From Diphasiastrum complanatum (lineage: Eukaryota > Streptophyta > Lycopodiopsida > Lycopodiales > Lycopodiaceae), in NCBI GenBank assembly GCA_029204225.1, contig CM055111.1, positions 27,005,540 to 27,069,539 of the forward strand: a DNA stretch of 64,000 nucleotides, read 5' to 3'. Both the position numbers and the translations under genes were made by a program. Below are positions 57,280 to 64,000 of the stretch, one piece after another. Positions within the stretch are counted from its first letter, which is position 1; each line of letters starts with the position of its first letter. Under the pieces are notes generated by a model, which saw only the letters and a list, made by a program, of their open reading frames with translations, did no database searches and was not told the origin of the DNA.

Positions 57280-58107
57280 AGGCAGAAAAGCAATGACTTA
57301 ATTTATACAAATATCCATGTCTCTTTTCAAGTGCTAGGATCTTGCTTGTCCTATCAACTACTTTGCACTGATCACATTCAAATTCTACTCTATGTCCTAG
57401 ATCTGTGATTCTGCTTACATAGAGCAGATTCGTAACAGTTGAGCTAGTTCTGAAGCTTTAACAGTAGTTTTTGTTGGGATAAATTGAGCAAACTTCGTAA
57501 GTCTATCAACAATGACCCAAACCGAATCGTGGCCCTTCCCTGTACGTGGAAGCCCGACCACAAAATCCATAGATATGCTTTCCCACTTTTTGGTAGGAAT
57601 ATCTAAAGGATGTAATAGGCCACTAGCTTTTAGCCTCTCTACTTTATTTAACTGGCACTTAGTACATCTAAGTACATAGGCCTCTACCCGACTTTTCATC
57701 TTAGGCCACCGAAAATTCCTTCGAACTAAGTCAAGTGTTCTTTGTATACCAGGAGGTCCTACGCATGGACTATCATGACACTCATGCAAGATTTGGGACC
57801 TTATAGTGTCATTCTCCGATACACACAGAACTTTAGAGAGTAGCTTAGATTGATCATTTGCAAAGCTTAATCTTACAGTACCTTCACCTTTAATAGCCTG
57901 TGTGCTATTGTTGCCAAGGTGAACATATTTCTGGGTACTGTAAGATGTATAGGACTCAAAACAACCAATGAGACTGGTCATGTGCTGAGTGGCTCTGGAA
58001 TCCAGAAACCAAGAACTATCGTTGGATGCTCCTTGATGGCTGGTCATGAAGGCATCATGATCCACTTCTTGAATAGGTTGTGGAGCTTCTGCAGCTGCAT
58101 TTGCCAC
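57280..58107 (-). pseudogene. copia protease with an inserted gypsy integrase fragment
   Basis: Minus strand 58107-57822 is copia protease: SSWFLDSRATQHMTS (DSG changed to DSR), YVHLGNNSTQAIKGEGTVRL and LLSKVLCV. At about 57821 the same frame becomes gypsy integrase: IRSQILHECHDSPCVGPPGI, LRCTKCQLNK and the first Asp SISMDFVVGLPRTGKG, ending ASELAQLL at about 57432. Copia then resumes in another frame with NLLYVSRITDLGHRVEFE and LEKRHGYLYKLSHCF. The host reading VLCV-NLLYVS lacks only a few residues, so this is a clean insertion of about 390 bp. Confidence 0.88.
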
Positions 58108-58910
58108 TTGATTCGACTATCCCTTTCTATTGTTCTTCGCTTGCAATATCCTGCAGTCTTAAATTTCATGGTTGTTTCGCTTGTAGTATCTGCAGAACAG
58201 CTTTTTTTTCGTCTGCGGTTTCGACTGTTCTTTGTGCTATGCTAGTTTTTGGTCTGTCTTTGATTGCTTCAGGCCTTTCTTCTTTTTCTGCTTAGTCGTG
58301 CTCTTGTTGGTGTATAAGGCGTGAGAATCAACTGAGGAACTTGAGGCTTCGTTCCTCCGCGTGTCTTCCTGCAACAATATCGTAATGACACTCAAAAGAG
58401 GATGTGTCATGATGATCATCACCCAGCTATCATATGAGCTTGGCAAGCTTGTAAGTAGTTGCATCACTACGTTTTGATCGTCTTTGATAAATCCGATAGC
58501 GGTCATTTGCCTTAGCAGGTTCTTGAACTAATTGATGTGATTCTGTAGGGAATCACCATTCGCCATCTTGAGGGAGTAAAATTTCTTCCTGAGATGTATC
58601 TTGGAAGCTATATCTCGCACTTCTATAGTGTTCTCAAGAAGTCCCAGACTTCTTTTGATGTCTGAGCCTCGGATACATGGCTGATCTGAGTATCCGTAAT
58701 GTTCAGGATTATCAGCGCAAAAGCCTTTCCATCCTTCAGCTTCCATCTGGCGATTGTTGTGTCGTCTGCTTCAGGTTTTTCTTCTGCACCTATAACAACG
58801 TCATACAATTTTTTAGCCATTAGTACAATTTTCATCTTAAATTTCCACAGATGATAATTGGCTCCATCAAGCTTGTCCATGATAGGACTGGATTTTCCTT
58901 GGGAATTCAT
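58108..58910 (-). pseudogene. copia GAG (Tnt1/UBN2-like)
   Basis: Start ATG at 58910 (MNSQGKSSPIMDKLDGANYH), then LWKFKMKIVLMAKKLYDVVI and RWKLKDGKAFALIILNITDT. After a frameshift come NGDSLQNHIN and DDQNVVMQLLTSLPSSYDSW, and a damaged zinc knuckle at about 58170 (second Cys read as Tyr, and a stop). It continues into the protease. Related to the plus-strand scrap at 9376. Confidence 0.88.
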
Positions 58911-59034
58911 GTGGAAGAATTAGTCTAAGTGACTTAAGTATGAAAATCTGATATAGAATTACTGAACACTAAAGACAATTACTCTATCAGCTAGTAGAGA
59001 CTAGTACTGTGAAAGCTTATCAGGCTACGAAAAT

Positions 59035-59640
59035 TGCCCTCATCAACAGCTAGACTAATAATTACTCGCTAAGAATAGATTACCAGATTGAGCAATAAGA
59101 AAGTCAGACGTAATGAAAATAAGCATAGCAATATGACACTAATCTGAACGCAGAACAAAAGAGCTGCTATCAGATTAAGTATAGCAAAATATACATGTCA
59201 AATTGCGGTAGAGCACAAGACAATAGCGGACGAAACCGCGTGCTCTACAAAGCTTAATTCAATCTATAAAAGGAATGAACCTATTACTGACAATATAGAA
59301 GAATCAATGCGCAAGGCATCTACTTCGTCTATCTCTGTTAGGCTTCTGATACATGCTCTATATTACACACACTGGATATGCATGTGGTATCCAACATATA
59401 TACATCTTTTTACAGGTATGCAAATGAAGAAAGTACAAAGTGGATGTGTTGTCTGTAGGAGATCGTGGATGGCTGTTGTCGTTGTCAGTTCTAATTGCAC
59501 AGTTGCATGGGATGAGCGTGAGAAGGCCGTGACATTAGCTTTTGCTGAAATGAACGTTGGTGAAGATGCAAAAAATGCGTCACTCTAACGAAATGCCTTA
59601 GGATTTGATTTACAAGGTGCCTTCGCTTCCTAGGGCACTT
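59035..59640 (-). repeat. Probable 5' LTR of the copia at 57280-58910
   Basis: Inverted match to 41965-42560 over about 600 bp and positioned upstream of the copia GAG. Canonical TG...CA ends and a PBS were not identified, so the LTR call is an inference from position and from occurring twice. On the plus strand it holds an open frame of 93 codons that is also open in the other copy. Confidence 0.55.
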
Positions 59641-59859
59641 TGTCATTTTGTAAGGCAGTGTCGTCTTTTTTGCCTGTCACAAAACGCGTGTAAAAACACA
59701 GTGTTGCATTTTTCGCCTTTTCTTCGTTTGTGAGATTTTACTTGTATTTATGCAGACAGTCATGTTTTATTCGTCTGTCTTATTTCACATGTAAATATGC
59801 AGACTGTGCGACAACGTGAGTAAAAAATGCAGGATGAATGGAGGCAGATTAAAATGGGA
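59641..59859. other. Short stretch of unknown origin with ATGCAGACAGT-type words
   Basis: TTTATGCAGACAGTC and AAATATGCAGACTGTG at about 59748 and 59794 resemble AAATATGCAAACAGACTG at about 63548. Possibly a piece of the LTR seen at the right edge. Confidence 0.3.
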
Positions 59860-60890
59860 TTTAGGAGAGTAGAGGAGATAAATCCAACAGGAAGACCAAC
59901 CACAATATTCTTTCTTGCCATTACCTCCAATGACCTGAAATTGAGGTGTCCCATCCTCTTATGCCAAACCTCTTGAATAGATATTTGCTCTCTTGCAACA
60001 CATCCAACTTGGTTAGCCATAACACAAGCATCTAGTTTGAACAACTTCCCTTGTGTTTTACCTTTTGCAACTAGGATATCCTTCCTTTTGATCATACAAG
60101 CATCTCCATCAAACTCCACTTTGAGGCATTTACTTAGCAATTGACTCACACTAAGCAAATTCTCGGTAATAGATGGAATAAACAAAACATCTTCCAAACA
60201 ACATTCCTATTTGTAGATAGAGAAATAGAAATTGTGCCAATCCCTTTGATTGCACACTCACCATCATTGGCTATGTAGATCACCCTCTTGTCATCTCCAT
60301 ATGCCAACAAAGAAGTGAAGTACTCTTTGTGAAAAGTCATGTGTGAGCTTGCACCACTATCAATCCACCATCTAGATCTCCATCATTAGCAAGCATACAT
60401 GAAGACATCACAAATGCATCATCATTTGTGTTTTGAACATCCAAACCATCCTCATCACGAGTAAGATTACCTTGCTTGTCTCCTTGATCTCTCTTCTTCT
60501 TGTAGCATTCACTTGCAAAGTGTCATCTGATGCCACAATAGAACCATTTGAGCTTTAATCTATCTTTCTTTTTGCCACTTGAAGAAGCCTCCCCTTGATC
60601 TTGCCATTTAGACCACTTGCCTTTGTTTTTGCCCTTGATGAACATAGCCTCCTCTCCAACTTGAGTTGATGTAGATCCACTCCTTGCTTGAAGCCTATAT
60701 TCTTCATTGATCAAGATCTCTTGAAGATCAATCAAACTTGGCAAAGTCTCATTAAAAACAATTTGAGCACAAAAGGGGCCTTTCAAAGAGATATTTTTTA
60801 TTTTTTTTCTCAAAAGCTTCTTCCACATGGACCAATCAAAACACTCAAATTTGAAATCTACGTAACATAGCTCCTTCAAATTGATTTTCT
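59860..60890 (-). pseudogene. copia GAG C-terminus, protease and pre-integrase fragment
   Basis: GAG end: LPSLIDLQEILINEEYRLQA, basic stretch, damaged zinc knuckle WFYCGIR-stop-HFASEC (first Cys read as Trp, a stop inside). Protease region [20 protein letters not shown] with intact DSG; LFIPSITENLLSVSQLLSKC; pre-integrase finger start VWHKRMGHLNFRSLEVM. It ends at VVGLPVGF, beside DNA of other origin. Both ends truncated. Confidence 0.85.
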
Positions 60891-61014
60891 TTTCTTTTTA
60901 AAAGAACTGTAATCTTGCATCGGGGGCAGCCCATAAATAAGCCATTTTATCTATAGTATAGTATGTAACTCAGCAAAAAAATAGTAACTTTTGAACTGTA
61001 GTTCAGATTAAGAC

Positions 61015-61690
61015 GATTACGGTGCCAATAGAAAGCCTTTCAAAATTCTTTGTTGTGCATCGCAAAAGTTCCCCATATTATCCACGATGCAATGGCCAAG
61101 CGAAATCTACCAGCAAAATCTTATGTGGTGTTCTAACCAAGACCGTCGAGTCTAGCCATTTCGATTGGGAATTAAAACTCCATGTCACTCTGTGGGCATA
61201 TCATACTACCCCGAAGAGGGATACGGGTTTATATCCTTTCCAGCTTGTATATGGCCAGGAAGTAATTATGCCTGTAGATTTCCATGTTCCATCCCTACAA
61301 GTAGCATATAATCTAGAGATAGATAATTGACAAATTCTAGCTAATAGATTATTCCATCTAGAACAACTTTGTGACACGACGGATCAGCATCCATGCTCAA
61401 CAAGTCCACAAACGTCGACAGAAGACATGGCATGATCAGTCCTTGAAGCTCAAGGACTTCCAGATCGGAGATAAGATCCTCCTATACCAAGCCAAATAAT
61501 TTAAGGACAAACTAGAATTTTCTAGCCAAGGATCTTATGTAATTCAAAAGATATTTGCCTCTAGATATGTACAACTTCAAACCTAACAAGGCGATACTTT
61601 AGACACTGTGATTAATGGAAGCAGACTTAGAAAGTACAACGAACCCTGTTTTTATCTTGATTTTTACTAACTTCGTTTAAGTTCTTATTT
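61015..61690 (+). pseudogene. Ty3/gypsy integrase C-terminal half (Tat-like)
   Basis: Open 61022-61330: SSPYYPRCNGQAKSTSKILC (catalytic Glu position read as Lys: family GQAES, here GQAKS), ELKLHVTLWAYHTTPKRDTG, YPFQLVYGQEVIMPVDFHVP. Out of frame beyond: LKLKDFQIGDKILLYQA, LEFSSQGSYVIQKIF and SRLRKYNEPC, the C-terminal beta-barrel of Tat-clade integrases. Stops at 61328 and later. N-terminal half absent. Confidence 0.85.
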
Positions 61691-62345
61691 GTTGATTGTT
61701 GTTATTTTTCTATTAATATTATATTTTTACTTACTACCTGCTTGTCATTTGCAAGTTTTTGGGATGGTTAGTTGTCAAACAATCAAGATATCATCAGATT
61801 AGTGATTCAGTCAGTCTTTTTCTATGCAACCACAAGATTTTATTTTTTTCTGAAGTTTTGATGCACAAAATTATCAGACAGAATTTGCCCAAACCAATTT
61901 CAGTATGTACGATTCATTTCTCACCTTCGCGAATTCTAGTATAGAGTTATACCTTCCAAAAATTGAAAAAAAAACAATTTTTCTCATCAGATCCTCACAA
62001 ACAGAATTTGTAGATAATTCGTTGAGTCTAAAAAAACAGTGCACGATTTCATTGTCACATCCACGAATTCTGATTATTTCCATTTTTGTACTATCAGAGA
62101 ATTCCACCCATTTTTGTACAAAACATCACTTGCAGGACCATCAGAATTCTTTCTCAGAATTCACAAACTTCATTGAGAAATCGTGGAAATTCTGGGTGCA
62201 CTTGCGAATTCTTGTCAAAAAATGTCTATATATAGACTTCACCTATTCCACTCGTGAGTCCATTCCAGAACTCAGCTAGAGAGCTCATGCTGAATTTTTT
62301 TTCAAAATTTCAAAAACTTCCTCGAACTCTCACATTACTACTATC
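61691..62345 (+). promoter_or_regulatory. Non-coding stretch with TATA box before the ORF at 62346; GAATTC-rich
   Basis: CTATATATAG at 62226-62235 lies 110 bases before the ATG at 62346, a normal plant promoter-to-start distance. From about 61928 to 62213 GAATTC or GAATTT words recur about nine times, often preceded by G-C or A-C. It could be an LTR/leader of a gypsy element; LTR ends and a PBS were not found. Confidence 0.4.
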
Positions 62346-63156
62346 ATGGCCGCAAGAGACTCCTCACTCTCACTTGATTGTCATATGGCCTCAGACCCTT
62401 ATACGGGCGATCAATTCTTGATCCGCATCAAGAATTATCATGTAGCTTTCACCTTGGCCAAGGATATTCTCATCGACCTTGGCTTCGATCTCACATACTT
62501 CATCGATCATCAGAATGAGAGCTTGGTACGAGCAGACTATTCAACTTATTTCTAGAAGTTCCATTCTTTCCAAATCACGCAACTACATTGTCGTCGACCT
62601 CTCCTCAAAATGCCTACAATGCGTTGGTTTTTCTAATGTTGGGGAGATGATTCATGGAAAAGGTACCAACTATGATTCAAAGTACTTCCTTAACTTTGAT
62701 GGAGGATGGCAAGGCGATTCCACAAACGACGACATTGCCATAAAGCTCATCAAGGACCCTAAACTACGGGCAGTTGTAGAAATTTTCAATACAATGGTTG
62801 AAGTCCATACTACCAAAATAAATTGCATTCCAGCAAGCGATCTATTCTCCCTCACTATCACGTTGGACGATCTCACTCAGGCTTACAAGTGGGCCAACAA
62901 AATCCATGAGAAGCTTTGTGTGACATTGAAATCTAGAAAACCCACAACTAAGTGTGGGTACCTCTTACACATGATGGTCCAAAAACACATGGGACAACGC
63001 ACGGTCGCAGTCCTCAAAGAGCTAGAGGCAAAATATCCTACCACCAAAAAGCAGGCCACTCCACAAGTATTCGATTCTGCAGCACCTGCAGCCCCCACAA
63101 AAAAACAGAAGGGCAAGGCAATAGCTGAAAACAGTATAAAAGAGGGACTCCCCTGA
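62346..63156 (+). pseudogene. Unrecognised protein of about 270 residues with one frameshift
   Basis: First frame, from the ATG at 62346 (MAARDSSLSLDCHMASDPYT), runs 69 codons through FLIRIKNYHVAFTLAKDILI to a TAG at 62553. The continuing sequence is in the next frame (open to 63156): SKSRNYIVVDLSSKCLQCVG, MIHGKGTNYDSKYFLNFDGG, LTQAYKWANKIHEKLCVTLK, MVQKHMGQRTVAVLKELEAK, ending in a basic, nuclear-signal-like PTKKQKGKAIAE. A single one-base change near 62555 would explain the break. No domain recognised. Its place after gypsy integrase, behind a TATA, suggests an extra ORF of a Tat/Ogre-type element, or a small host gene. Function unknown. Confidence 0.45.
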
Positions 63157-64000
63157 TATCTTATCAAGTGATATAGGGGCCAAATATGTCGCATTCAGCG
63201 TGAGCCTTAAATCCTCCAAGGTCCCAAAGGAAGTTTTAGCACAACAAGCGGCCCGACTTCAACAATGTTGGATTATTTTCCTACTAATCGACTAATCGAC
63301 ATTTTAATCTTCGTCCAACTTTTATCCAGACCTGCAGTTTTCTTCGTTGTTTTACACAATCTGCATAACTACTCGAAAATATCTGACAATGTCAGCATTT
63401 TCGGGATTTTCTCTCACTTCAGCTTTTTCACAAAATGCCAGATGCCTCAAATGTTAAGAAAAACGATGTTGGCAAAGACCTTCACATTATTCGCATTTTT
63501 TGCATGACAATTTACATTCATTTCTGCAGAGTGACAATTCACGTTCAAATATGCAAACAGACTGTTTACGACCAAAGCCACTGACTTGCATTAATTCATC
63601 AGCAAGTAATTTCCGAGAAGTTTTAACTAGATGGATGCTAGCACATCATAGCCAACTGTATGACGCATTTGGTGACCTAATTGCTTAGTATAAATAGTTG
63701 TTCATATTCCTACATCACAAGTATTGAAGCATGAACATCAATCATCAAGTATTGAATAGTTAGCATTCTCTCTCTCAAGCCTGCGAGCTTGGACACTCAT
63801 GAGCATTCTAGCTCACTTCTTTAGAGCTGATTAGAGATTGTTATTGTGCTTACTGCTTATCAGTAGTTGTGCTTAATTCGGATTTATTTAGTCACTCCGA
63901 GATAGCTTAGAGTATGCGGCTTCGATCAGCAAAGTTGTTGTACTCATTTACATCTGTTTCATTTTCATACTGAATCAATACTATCTTCTTATTGCATTCA
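63157..64000 (+). other. LTR-like DNA at the right edge
   Basis: No coding frame of note. TATAAATAG at 63689-63697, a twice-used CAAGTATTGAA (about 63718 and 63747) and an end rich in pyrimidines resemble the U3/R/U5 of a gypsy LTR that may run past the window. An imperfect hairpin of CCCCTGATATC and GATATAGGGG lies at 63150-63178. Unproven. Confidence 0.35.

Noticed and set aside
41965-59640. The two inverted LTR-like copies as the two ends of one 17-kb element
   Set aside because: They face opposite ways and the DNA between them contains several unrelated elements on both strands.

Overview
The window looks like nuclear DNA of a land plant with a repeat-rich genome. The evidence is one plant-specific transcription-factor gene (AHL family) at the left edge and a dense, nested mass of Ty1/copia and Ty3/gypsy LTR retrotransposon remains. 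Primer-binding sites (PBS) match plant initiator-Met tRNA (TGGTATCAGAGC and variants). A seed plant is likely. A gymnosperm or other large genome is possible, but the sequence does not decide it.

Layout. 1-1620: the 5' part of an AT-hook (AHL) gene on the minus strand with its leader and promoter. 1621-5060: no recognisable gene. 5065-9210: an LTR/PBS remnant, an LTR called E4 here, and a decayed copia element on the minus strand. 9376-10744: plus-strand copia scraps. 10721-16310: a nearly full copia element 'E1' (613-bp LTR). 16311-29737: three copies (A, B, C) of a block built on copia element 'E2', which lacks GAG and protease and carries an in-frame 84-bp repeat before integrase. E2 itself lies inside the reverse transcriptase of another copia, 'E3'. 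29738-33253: an LTR fragment, gypsy GAG and copia RNase H. 33267-42956: LTRs, a long TC microsatellite and gene-poor AT-rich DNA. 42957-46430: a plus-strand copia related to E3, an unrecognised coiled-coil ORF and another copia RNase H. 47050-49565: copia 'E5' with its RT deleted. 49931-54836: 'E6', a GC-rich non-autonomous LTR element with 1.25-kb LTRs and no pol. 55857-60890: gypsy GAG/RT/RH, a copia-gypsy chimera and further copia. 61015-64000: gypsy integrase, an unrecognised ORF behind a TATA box, and LTR-like DNA.

Insertion order can be read directly. E1 sits in E2's RNase H with a 5-bp duplication (ATCCA), and E2 sits in E3's RT with a near-perfect 5-bp duplication (ATCAA/ATCAC). The composite was then duplicated. 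Copy A keeps a nearly complete E1, copy B has only a solo LTR at the same site, and B and C share frame-breaking deletions absent from A. No element here looks coding-competent. The most unusual features are five repeated hairpin units after the E6 PBS, the 28-residue repeat fused to E2 integrase, and a gypsy integrase fragment inserted in frame in a copia protease.
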